Shown here one piece after another: positions 1 through 7,851 of a stretch of 64,000 nucleotides of DNA. The stretch covers positions 248,001 through 312,000 of the forward strand of contig JANQSG010000021.1 in the NCBI GenBank assembly GCA_028284185.1, written 5' to 3'. Below the pieces are notes generated by a model. That model was not told the DNA's origin, did no database searches, and saw nothing but the letters and a program-made list of their open reading frames with translations. The stretch's first letter is position 1. Every line of letters begins with the position of its first letter. Position numbers and translations under genes: made by a program. This DNA comes from Kangiella sp. GTDB lineage: Bacteria; Pseudomonadota; Gammaproteobacteria; Enterobacterales; Kangiellaceae.

Positions 1-337
1 TAACTTCCGTCACCACCAGCGGGATCTCATCGTGATAACGAAACTCGGAAGTATTATCCACCACTACAGCGCCCGCTTTTGCTGCGATTGGTGCATATTC
101 TTTGGAAATGGCACCACCGGCGGAAAACAAAGCCACATCCACTTGTGAAAAATCAAACTCCGCCAGGTTTTGTACCTTAACTGACTGACCATTAAACTGC
201 ACTCGCTCACCAGCCGAGCGCTCACTAGCCAATAAAAAAATATTCTCAATCGGGAAATTTCTTTGTTCCAGAATTTCACGAATAGTCACGCCCACAGCGC
301 CAGTAGCACCGACAATGGCCAAATTTGCCTTTTTCAC
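1..337 (-). CDS. asd: Aspartate-semialdehyde dehydrogenase, N-terminal part (gene runs off the left edge)
   Basis: NADPH-dependent reduction of aspartyl phosphate to aspartate semialdehyde, feeding lysine/diaminopimelate, threonine and methionine synthesis in the cytoplasm. Only the first 112 codons are present. They show the Rossmann nucleotide motif GATGAVG near residues 10-16 and the conserved VVDNTSEFR segment near residue 95; the catalytic cysteine lies outside the window. The start is a GTG at 337-335, chosen because a GGAG ribosome site sits 5 bases upstream and no in-frame ATG fits. The usual family length is about 340 aa. The related USG-1 protein is a less likely alternative. Confidence 0.9.
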   Translation of the reverse strand, partial: MKKANLAIVGATGAVGVTIREILEQRNFPIENIFLLASERSAGERVQFNGQSVKVQNLAEFDFSQVDVALFSAGGAISKEYAPIAAKAGAVVVDNTSEFRYHDEIPLVVTEV

Positions 338-396
338 ACTATCTCCAAAACAATCGAACTTAAAGCCTTATCTGCTAAAGTTTATAAGTTAAATGA

Positions 397-402
397 ATTA
401 TA
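397..402 (-). promoter_or_regulatory. Possible -10 box for asd
   Basis: A TATAAT hexamer on the minus strand lies about 60 bases upstream of the asd GTG start. No convincing -35 box is visible at 16-18 bases, so this is only a suggestion. Confidence 0.3.
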
Positions 403-410
403 AACCATAT

Positions 411-776
411 CTATTTCTTTTTATTGAAGTAAATCATAAATCTGGCAGCCACATAACCTACAAAACCCAGCGCCAGAACATACTTGGCTACACTTTGAAC
501 TTCTTTACCGAACTGCAGATTCATACCCAGGTTTTTATTGAAATAAGCGGTTAAGTTCACCTCGAAATACCACAACAGAATACCAATCACAAACACGATT
601 ATAGAAATAAATGAAATGGTTTGAATGCGGCTCGATTTTTTCATCTTCTGGATCATTTGCGCACTTTCAAGATTTTCCACACTACCATCAGCAGAAAAGA
701 CTGCACCGCAGTGACTACAACTTTTTGCTTTATTGGAAATTCGCTTTCCACAAATTCTACAATTAATAATAGCCAT
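411..776 (-). CDS. Zinc-ribbon membrane protein of unknown function
   Basis: A 121-aa protein. The N-terminus carries two CxxC-type knuckles (CRICGK and CSHCGA, residues 7-24) that look like a zinc ribbon of the zinc_ribbon_2 type. A basic stretch and two hydrophobic segments (about 52-70 and 96-113) follow, with a lysine-rich end. This suggests an inner-membrane protein with a cytoplasmic metal-binding head. It lies between pepN and asd on the same strand, with gaps too large to claim strict operon coupling. I do not recognise a named family and assign no function. Confidence 0.7.
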   Translation of the reverse strand: MAIINCRICGKRISNKAKSCSHCGAVFSADGSVENLESAQMIQKMKKSSRIQTISFISIIVFVIGILLWYFEVNLTAYFNKNLGMNLQFGKEVQSVAKYVLALGFVGYVAARFMIYFNKKK

Positions 777-820
777 TTACTTCTACCTTTTTATTTATTC
801 ATATATCTATTGATTATGCC

Positions 821-3496
821 TTATTTTAGCGCTTTGCTGGCAATTTCATAAACGTCTTTCGAAAGCTCAGGTAATGACAGGATTTCTTCCAGCTGCTCTT
901 TCATCAAAATTTGTCGCTTATCATCAAACTTCTTCCAACGGTTAAAAGCACCGGTCAAACGTGCCGCAACTTGTGGATTCACCGCATATAAGGCTTTAAT
1001 CTGCTTGGTTAACAAACGGTAACCAGCACCATCTTTGCGGTGGAATTGATGCATATTGGCACCAGCAAAACTGCCAATCAAAGCCCTAACCTTATTGGGG
1101 TTAGTCAATTGAAATGCTGGATGTCCAGTTAAAACTTTAACGCGCTCAATTGTAGCATTACTTGGATCAGATGCTAAGACGGCTAACCATTTATCTATTA
1201 CCAAATCTTCTGCTTGCCATTTTTGGTAAAAATTTTCGGCGATGGCTGCTTTGTTGGCAAAACTCGAATGACTTATGGCTTTAAAAGCTGCCAAACTGTC
1301 AGTCATATTATTAGCATTAGTCAGTTGTTTTATAGCCAACTGATGACTTTGTGACTTATTTAAAGTCACCAGATAATCCAAACAAACTGCGGTAAATGCT
1401 CTTTTAGCTATAGATTGCCGATCTTGGATAAAATCACCAATATGGTGATTGGCTTGATAATGTAGCAACCAATCCATTTCCAACCGTTGCCCAATTTGCA
1501 ACTTTAAAAATTCATGAGCCTGCAGTAAAGAGTCCAGTTCCAGTCTATCGGTAGTTTCAATAAGCGTTTTGATATCCGGCAGAATCAGAGCCAATGCTCT
1601 AAATTGACCATTTAATTGGTCATCGTCTAAAACCTGTTTCACAGCTGCTATTACAAATTCAGGCAAAAAAAGCGCTTTGCCAGCTTCAAGCTGATCGTAG
1701 AACTGCCAAATTAAATTGGTAAACAGTCGCTGACCTGCTTCCCACCGGTTAAAAGGATCCTTGTCATGAGCAAATAAAAAACATAATTCTTCATCGCTAT
1801 AACTATATTCCAGTTTAATAGGGGCTGAAAAATGCCTTAATAAAGAAGGTACCGGCGCTTGTTCAATGCCAGCAAAGATAAAACTTTGCTTGCTTTGCGT
1901 TAAGTGCGCTATATCTGTCTGCAAAGCATCACTATTAGTGCTTAAAGCTAATGGCATCTCTTTACCGCTTTTATCGAGCAGACCAAGTCGAATCGGGATA
2001 TGAAATGGCTGCTTGTCGGTTTGTCCTGGAGTATTTGGACAAATTTGCTGCATATCAAGTCTAAATTCTTTCTTTATCGCATCATAACTGCTGCTAACCT
2101 TCACCAAAGGCGTTCCTGCCTGTGAATACCAGCGTCGAAACTGTTTTAGAGGATAATTGTTTGCATCTTCCATCGCGCTAATAAAGTCTTCGCAGGTTAC
2201 CGCCTGCCCATCATGACGTTCAAAATACAAGTCCATGCCTTTGCGAAAACCCTCAGCACCAAGCAAAGTATGGTACATACGAATAACTTCTGCCCCCTTG
2301 TTATACACCGTCATCGTATAAAAATTATTCATCTCGATATAAGAGTCGGGGCGAATGGGATGAGCCATTGGACCCGCATCTTCAGCAAACTGATGGGCCC
2401 GAAGCACTTTAACATCAGCAATTCGCTTAACTGCCGGATCAGTTTGATCTGCAGTAAATTGTTGATCACGAAAAACCGTTAAACCTTCCTTTAAACTGAG
2501 CTGAAACCAGTCACGGCAAGTGACACGATTGCCGGTCCAATTGTGGAAGTATTCATGTGCAATAACCGCTTCGACATCTTCAAAATCATGGTCGGTGGCA
2601 GTTTCCTGCGAAGCTAAAACATACTTAGTATTAAAAACATTCAATCCCTTGTTTTCCATCGCCCCCATATTAAAGTCACCCACCGCCACTATCATGTAGA
2701 TATCCAGATCATATTCCAGACCAAAAACCTGCTCATCCCATAACATGGATTTCTTAAGCGAAGTCATTGCATGTTGGCACTGGGCTAATTTGCCTTTATC
2801 TACAAAAATTTGCAGCAACACTTTACGTCCGGAGATCGTGATAAACCCATCTTCTAACAAGTCATAATCACCTGCACAAAGCGCAAATAAATAACTGGGC
2901 TTTTTAAACGGATCCTGCCAGATGGCATAGTGACGATTTCCCTCTAAATCGCCAACTTCAAGCTTATTGCCATTGGATAATAAAAAGGGATACGTGGTTT
3001 TATCTGCCTCGATACGCACCAGATAAGTTGCCATAACATCCGGTCTATCCAGGAAATAAGTAATTTTACGAAAACCCTCAGCCTCGCACTGGGTACAGTA
3101 CTTTCCACTGGATTGATAGAGCCCTTCCAGAGAAGTATTTTTTTCAGGATAAATTTTAACTTTAGTTTTAAGTTTAAAACTATCGGGGCAATTTTTTACC
3201 CGCAACTGACTATCTGAAACCTGATACAAGTCTGGCGCTAATTCCACGTCATCCATACTGATATGTAACAATTCAAGCCCCACACCATCCAGCACCAAAT
3301 CTGATTCAGAGGCTTTTAATTCAAAGGCTTCTGCAACGGAATTTCGATAAACCGAAAGCTCAGAAGTCACCAAACTGTAACCATCGAATAACTCTATCCG
3401 CAAATTTACCTGCTCAATTAAAAATGACGAAACCTGATAGTCTTTACGGTATTTAATCTGAATTTCAGTATTTTGCTGCTGCTCAGCTATATTCAT
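821..3496 (-). CDS. pepN: Aminopeptidase N, M1 family
   Basis: Zinc metallopeptidase removing N-terminal residues from peptides in the cytoplasm, part of peptide turnover. The 891-aa length matches gammaproteobacterial PepN (about 870-890). Visible landmarks are the substrate-binding GAMEN motif near residue 277, the zinc site HEYFH at about 314-318 and the third ligand in the LKEGLT segment about 19 residues later. The region after about 450 fits the DUF3458 Ig-like domain and helical C-terminal domains of the E. coli type. No signal peptide is present. The ATG at 3496 gives the family N-terminus. Confidence 0.96.
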   Translation of the reverse strand: MNIAEQQQNTEIQIKYRKDYQVSSFLIEQVNLRIELFDGYSLVTSELSVYRNSVAEAFELKASESDLVLDGVGLELLHISMDDVELAPDLYQVSDSQLRVKNCPDSFKLKTKVKIYPEKNTSLEGLYQSSGKYCTQCEAEGFRKITYFLDRPDVMATYLVRIEADKTTYPFLLSNGNKLEVGDLEGNRHYAIWQDPFKKPSYLFALCAGDYDLLEDGFITISGRKVLLQIFVDKGKLAQCQHAMTSLKKSMLWDEQVFGLEYDLDIYMIVAVGDFNMGAMENKGLNVFNTKYVLASQETATDHDFEDVEAVIAHEYFHNWTGNRVTCRDWFQLSLKEGLTVFRDQQFTADQTDPAVKRIADVKVLRAHQFAEDAGPMAHPIRPDSYIEMNNFYTMTVYNKGAEVIRMYHTLLGAEGFRKGMDLYFERHDGQAVTCEDFISAMEDANNYPLKQFRRWYSQAGTPLVKVSSSYDAIKKEFRLDMQQICPNTPGQTDKQPFHIPIRLGLLDKSGKEMPLALSTNSDALQTDIAHLTQSKQSFIFAGIEQAPVPSLLRHFSAPIKLEYSYSDEELCFLFAHDKDPFNRWEAGQRLFTNLIWQFYDQLEAGKALFLPEFVIAAVKQVLDDDQLNGQFRALALILPDIKTLIETTDRLELDSLLQAHEFLKLQIGQRLEMDWLLHYQANHHIGDFIQDRQSIAKRAFTAVCLDYLVTLNKSQSHQLAIKQLTNANNMTDSLAAFKAISHSSFANKAAIAENFYQKWQAEDLVIDKWLAVLASDPSNATIERVKVLTGHPAFQLTNPNKVRALIGSFAGANMHQFHRKDGAGYRLLTKQIKALYAVNPQVAARLTGAFNRWKKFDDKRQILMKEQLEEILSLPELSKDVYEIASKALK

Positions 3497-3590
3497 ATTA
3501 TAAAAAGTGTAACGCCAAAATAATTTTTTTATTCTAGCAATCCCGATTGAAATTAGATATAAGAGCTTTTAAAAACCAGCTTTAAATTTT

Positions 3591-3956
3591 ATGTGTAATT
3601 GTGCCCAACTAGATACCATTGTTAATGGCGATGATGAAAAACATCCTCTTGGCGAATTGGAGGAGTTGGAGTGGGCGCCTGAAAAGTGGGCTACCTTAAA
3701 TCGCTGTCCTGACTGTGGACAGTTATGGCATATTGATATTGCTAAAGCGAACGATATTGGCCTTTGTATCAAACTTAAAAATGAATTTGAATGGGCTAGG
3801 CTGGATGTTACTCAAGTCAGAGTTCAAATGATGGTTAACAATCATGGCGGTCTTTCTTTTGATACCTGTCGCTGGAAAAAATGTAGAAAAAATTGTGTTA
3901 AAGGTCTGGCTTTCTGTCCTGAGCACGCCTATTTTGAGATGGATATTAAAGCTTAG
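3591..3956 (+). CDS. Cysteine-rich conserved hypothetical protein
   Basis: A 121-aa cytoplasmic-looking protein lying head to head with pepN. Cysteines occur as CxC at residues 2-4, CPDC near 39-42, and a C-terminal cluster with CxxxxC and CxxC spacing plus a CPEH motif near residue 110. Two separate metal-binding sites are therefore plausible. Its TAG stop overlaps the stop codon of the convergent acyltransferase gene, so the two coding regions end on each other. The ribosome site is weak. I do not recognise the family, but composition and cysteine spacing support a real gene rather than a shadow. Confidence 0.65.
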   Translation: MCNCAQLDTIVNGDDEKHPLGELEELEWAPEKWATLNRCPDCGQLWHIDIAKANDIGLCIKLKNEFEWARLDVTQVRVQMMVNNHGGLSFDTCRWKKCRKNCVKGLAFCPEHAYFEMDIKA

Positions 3957-5365
3957 TTGCTATTCCAGTGTGCCAGCGAATTGGCGTAATAATTTAAGAG
4001 CCCCTGACTGTTTTCAGTTACCTGATACAAGTCATTGTGTTGATTCAATAATTTTCTGCCCGCAAGTAAAGCTAATGTCTTGGTTAGAATACCTTCATAA
4101 CCATTTTGTGTAATTTTCACTGGTGCCCCAAGTTGCTTTAACTGCTGAATTTTCTTAGCACACAAACTTAAAACTTCTGCTCTATTCATCGCTTTAAATT
4201 GCTGCTCCACTAGCACCGAAGCAATTAAAGCAACGGGTAACACCGGCACAACTTGTGCTATATCCTGCATCAAATCATCGGCAAACTGCTTAACCTGAGC
4301 AATTCGCTCCTCCTTATCCAAGTCACTCAATGGCTTTTCAAGCTGTGCAAAATAGGCCTTGGCCGATACTGGCCTGGCAAAATTTACCCCAGCATAACCA
4401 AAACGGCGCCAACGTTCTTTGCGCGCCATAAATAAGGTTTTCAAAATAAACTTACAGCTGGTTTTAAATACAAACCATTTACTTTGCCTGGGCAAATCAG
4501 GCGATAAACTTCGTTCTAAACTACGATCTTCTATTACCCGATCATAGTTCAATCCCACTGGAATAAAGACTATATCGCGATCTTTTTCAGGATTGTAATC
4601 CCTTAAAATGTAATCGAGAAAACCCAACTTAGGCTCTTTCAAGACTCCATCTTTTGTTAGACCACCTTCGGGATAAACCGCCTGACTCACTCCTGCCCGC
4701 GATGAATAATGCACATAGCGCTCCAAAACTTTTCGATACAAAGGGTTATTGGAATTGCGCCGTACAAAAAAGGCTCCCATCGAACGAATCAAGGGGGCCA
4801 ATGGCCAAACTCTTGCCCACTCTCCAACCGCATAGGACAAGGCAGTTCGATTCATGACTAAAAAAGATACCACCACATAATCCATATTAGAGCGATGATT
4901 CATCACAAAAACTACACTCGACTTAGGATCGACTTTTGCTAATGCACCACCATCATAGAAACCGACTTTCATTCGATAAATCAAGCGAGAGACTGTCTTG
5001 GCCAACCAGCGACCAAATTTAAAATACATATAGGCATTAAACCTGGGCACAATTTCCCTGGCGTACTCAAAAGCTTTTTCTTGTGCCACTTCCATTGGCA
5101 TATCATTTTCTTTGGCGTAGGATTTAATGGCGGCAAAAACCTGCTCATCGAATACCAAACGATCAACTAATGTCTGTTTTCGAGTCAGTTGAAAGGAACG
5201 GATTTGAATGGATAATTTATCGTTGACTTCACCAATAATTTTATTGACCTTTCGCCGAAGCAACCAGCGGACACTAGGTAATAAAATCCGATCCAGCACC
5301 ATCACCAGCGCAAAAAGCACTATGATAATCAACAACCAAAGAGGAAGTTCAACGCTAGCAGTCAT
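3953..5365 (-). CDS. Glycerolipid acyltransferase (PlsC/PlsB-type)
   Basis: Membrane-associated acyltransferase of the phospholipid or lysophospholipid type, probably moving an acyl group onto a glycerophosphate-like acceptor. An N-terminal hydrophobic anchor (about residues 5-25) is followed by the acyltransferase blocks NHRSNMD near residue 155 and YPEGG near 231. At about 470 aa it is longer than PlsC and shorter than PlsB. I chose the ATG at 5365 (MTASVEL), whose reading overlaps the nitroreductase stop by 11 bases; an upstream in-frame ATG at 5404 would lie inside that gene. Coupling with the nitroreductase suggests cotranscription. The exact acceptor cannot be read from sequence. Confidence 0.85.
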   Translation of the reverse strand: MTASVELPLWLLIIIVLFALVMVLDRILLPSVRWLLRRKVNKIIGEVNDKLSIQIRSFQLTRKQTLVDRLVFDEQVFAAIKSYAKENDMPMEVAQEKAFEYAREIVPRFNAYMYFKFGRWLAKTVSRLIYRMKVGFYDGGALAKVDPKSSVVFVMNHRSNMDYVVVSFLVMNRTALSYAVGEWARVWPLAPLIRSMGAFFVRRNSNNPLYRKVLERYVHYSSRAGVSQAVYPEGGLTKDGVLKEPKLGFLDYILRDYNPEKDRDIVFIPVGLNYDRVIEDRSLERSLSPDLPRQSKWFVFKTSCKFILKTLFMARKERWRRFGYAGVNFARPVSAKAYFAQLEKPLSDLDKEERIAQVKQFADDLMQDIAQVVPVLPVALIASVLVEQQFKAMNRAEVLSLCAKKIQQLKQLGAPVKITQNGYEGILTKTLALLAGRKLLNQHNDLYQVTENSQGLLNYYANSLAHWNSN

Positions 5366-5927
5366 CAATCCAGTCCAAACCAAAGCGTACAAATTCAGAA
5401 ACATCAGGAATTGGTCTGGCTTTCAGTTCAATATCCGGAGTTCCCAAGTAAACAAAGCCAACAATCGAGTCTTCCTCATTCATGCCTAATAAGGGCTTCA
5501 AATGTGGATTAAAACATAAGGGGCCTGAGCGCCAATAGGCACCATAACCAAGCTCATAAGCACCTATCAGCAAATTTTGCACACCAGCACCCGTAGATAA
5601 AATTTCTTCTATATGCGGAACTTTTTCATGAGCTTTATGCTTTGCGATAGCAACAATCACCATAGGTGCCCTGTGCGGCAACGACAAAATCCTTTCCTTC
5701 TTAGCCTCTTCCAATTCAGGGTTTTCCTTAAGGCTAGCCTGCAAATAAACTTGCGCCAATTGGTTTAGTTGCTGCTCACCCTCAAAAACAAGGTATTGCC
5801 AGGGCTTTAGACCTTTATGATCAGGCGCTCTAAGTGCTGCTTGCAATAATAAGTTCAGTTCCTCTTTTGACGGTGCTGGTGCTTGCAAGCGACCACAGGA
5901 AACCCGATTGATGATGGTATTTAACAT
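5355..5927 (-). CDS. Nitroreductase family protein, YdjA-like
   Basis: Small FMN-dependent nitroreductase-fold oxidoreductase of 190 aa, the compact YdjA type. The N-terminal segment with the basic residues that bind FMN phosphate (NRVSCGR, 7-13) and RAPDHKGLKPW near 33-43 are characteristic, as is the G-Y-G-A-YWR segment near 130. The physiological substrate of this group is unknown. It is the first gene of a pair with the downstream acyltransferase, with an 11-base overlap, so translational coupling is likely. Confidence 0.88.
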   Translation of the reverse strand: MLNTIINRVSCGRLQAPAPSKEELNLLLQAALRAPDHKGLKPWQYLVFEGEQQLNQLAQVYLQASLKENPELEEAKKERILSLPHRAPMVIVAIAKHKAHEKVPHIEEILSTGAGVQNLLIGAYELGYGAYWRSGPLCFNPHLKPLLGMNEEDSIVGFVYLGTPDIELKARPIPDVSEFVRFGLDWIDDC

Positions 5928-6273
5928 GATTTTCTGAATAAACTTTATGCTTAGAAGAACTGTAACATGAATTTATGACAGCCAATAGTCATAAACCTTT
6001 CGATCAACAGAAAAACCGAGCAAGGGAAGCTATTCATTTTATGGCACCCTAAAAAAAGCTAAGCTATCCATTTGAATTTAAAGGAAAAATAAAGCAGCGT
6101 GGTCTTTTTATGTTAGAGGCAATTGTTGTGTAATAGCTAGAATTAACCTAGTACATTTCTAGTCTCAAAAACTCTAACGAAGGTCACATTAATTTTGATT
6201 TTAGATGCGGCGATTGATGAGGAAATTTAGTCTGCTAAACGACGAATTAATCAACAAAGTATAAAACAAAATT
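5928..6273. other. Intergenic region without a recognised gene
   Basis: About 345 bases between the nitroreductase start and the 3' end of tRNA-Ala. It should hold the nitroreductase promoter and the end of the tRNA transcript. A weak TTTAG/CTAAA hairpin lies just past the tRNA on its strand. I see no coding potential of useful length and no repeat. Confidence 0.5.
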
Positions 6274-6349
6274 TGGTGGAGCTAAGCGGGATCGAACCGC
6301 TGACCTCTACACTGCCAGTGTAGCGCTCTCCCAGCTGAGCTATAGCCCC
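6274..6349 (-). tRNA. tRNA-Ala, anticodon GGC
   Basis: A 76-base cloverleaf on the minus strand with the 3' CCA encoded. The acceptor arm GGGGCTA pairs with TAGCTCC (one G-U pair), the D arm is GCTCAGCTGGGAGAGC, the T arm contains GGTTCGATCC, and the 5-bp anticodon stem holds the loop CTGGCAG, giving anticodon GGC (alanine). It is a single tRNA with no partner visible. Confidence 0.97.
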
Positions 6350-6388
6350 TTTCCCTGATATAGCATTTACTGCTTAACAGTGGCGCGC

Positions 6389-6416
6389 ATTTTAACACGG
6401 CACTTTACTCTGTCAA
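6389..6416 (-). promoter_or_regulatory. Promoter of tRNA-Ala with GC-rich discriminator
   Basis: On the minus strand a perfect -35 TTGACA (6416-6411), a 16-base spacer and TAAAAT (6394-6389) precede the tRNA by about 40 bases. The bases after the -10 are GCGCGCC, the GC-rich discriminator typical of stringently controlled stable-RNA promoters. Confidence 0.8.
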
Positions 6417-6578
6417 CCAGCTTTTGAAGAATCGAACAAAACATTTAACTGATATTTATGATTCAATATGAGCAGAAGATGTGCAAAGTATTAACAGAAA
6501 CTGAGTAGTTGTAATTTCTGAAACATTTGTTAACGCTTTGTCACTACTAAACATTAGGTATGACCTGTATGCCTCATA

Positions 6579-6584
6579 TATAAT
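6579..6584 (+). promoter_or_regulatory. Possible -10 box of the RND efflux operon
   Basis: TATAAT lies 44 bases before the ATG of the membrane fusion gene. No good -35 box is seen at 17 bases, so an activator may be needed or the box may be fortuitous. Confidence 0.35.
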
Positions 6585-6627
6585 GTCGCCATAAATATCT
6601 GATTTCATTAAACCAGCGAGAAGGAAT

Positions 6628-7842
6628 ATGACAAAGCGAATTTTCTTTACAGGGTTAGCATTTGTAGTTTTTACAATTACCCTGTTAACTTTAGCTACCA
6701 TCTTTAGTCCCCGGCCTGCACAAAAGAAACAGTCAATCCCTATCATTTTGGTTGAAACAATAAATGCCGAACTTCAGGACTTACAATTTCAGATACCAAG
6801 CCAGGGACCTGTTAATCCTTTAATTAAGAGTAATCTAGTGGCTGAAGTCAGCGGTCAAGTCACGGATGTCTCTCCTACATTTAAAGTAGGTTCATTTATT
6901 AAGAAAGGCGATGTACTCTTAACCATTGATCCAGCAAATTATGTTGCAAACTTGCGTAGCGCCCAGGCAGCTTTGGCCCAAGCAAAAGCAAATTACCAGG
7001 ATGCTAAAGCCCGAACCGAACAAGCTCGAAAAGACTGGAAGAAAATCGGCAAAGGCGAGCCAAATGATATGGTATTAAGAATCCCACAACTTAATCAAGC
7101 AAAAGCTTCTGTTCAGTCAGCAGAAGCCAGCGTTTTAAGAGCACAAAAGGATTTATCAAAAACTAAAGTAACTGCAAAGTTTGACGCCCTAGTAAAAAGC
7201 AAACAGGTAGATTTGGGCCAATATGTTAATACTGGTTTTACTCTAGGTTTACTTTTCGGTACGGATAAGGCTGAAGTAAGACTGCCATTACCGGATAAAG
7301 AGTTATCTTTTTTACAGCTTCCAGCTCAAGGAAAATCATCGACCTTTTCTGACGTTACTTTAAGTGGTATTTACGCCGGTAGTAAAAGAAACTGGTATGG
7401 GAAAATTGTCAGAACTGAGGGAGTTGTTGATGAGTCCAACCGCTTAACTTATTTAGTTGCGGAAATTGATGATCCTTATCAATTAACAAATACTGGTAGT
7501 GATTTTGCTCCATTAAGATACGGAACTTTTGTCCAGGCAAAAATTTCAGGGCTTTCAGCTACAGGGGTATTTCAAATTCCGGAAGCTTCCTTAGTTAATA
7601 AAAACCAAGTCATGCTTTTTGATGGTGAAGGCGTTGTTAAATTTAAGGAAGTCAACATAATAAGAAACGAAAATAATGCTGTTATCGTATCAGGACTTTC
7701 AAATGAAGATGAGGTCATCGTTACTCCTATCGAAAATCCTGTGGATGGTATGAAAGTCAGGAAAATTGGTGAAGCCAATCAAACCGCTGAGGCTGAACCC
7801 GAAGATGACAAAGCCGCTAATACCGCTAACGTTAGCCAATAG
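6628..7842 (+). CDS. RND efflux periplasmic adaptor (membrane fusion protein)
   Basis: Periplasmic adaptor linking an inner-membrane RND pump to an outer-membrane channel. The 404-aa protein has an N-terminal membrane anchor (about 5-27), a lipoyl/barrel-sandwich half-motif around 65-105 (SGQVTDVSPTF, then GDVLLTIDP), an alanine/lysine-rich alpha hairpin (about 105-170), the second lipoyl half and beta-barrel domains, and an acidic C-terminal tail. AGAAGGAAT precedes the ATG. The pump gene follows after 9 bases, so they form one operon. No cysteine lipobox is present. Substrates cannot be predicted, and no outer-membrane channel gene is adjacent. Confidence 0.93.
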   Translation: MTKRIFFTGLAFVVFTITLLTLATIFSPRPAQKKQSIPIILVETINAELQDLQFQIPSQGPVNPLIKSNLVAEVSGQVTDVSPTFKVGSFIKKGDVLLTIDPANYVANLRSAQAALAQAKANYQDAKARTEQARKDWKKIGKGEPNDMVLRIPQLNQAKASVQSAEASVLRAQKDLSKTKVTAKFDALVKSKQVDLGQYVNTGFTLGLLFGTDKAEVRLPLPDKELSFLQLPAQGKSSTFSDVTLSGIYAGSKRNWYGKIVRTEGVVDESNRLTYLVAEIDDPYQLTNTGSDFAPLRYGTFVQAKISGLSATGVFQIPEASLVNKNQVMLFDGEGVVKFKEVNIIRNENNAVIVSGLSNEDEVIVTPIENPVDGMKVRKIGEANQTAEAEPEDDKAANTANVSQ

Positions 7843-7851
7843 GTGATATAG

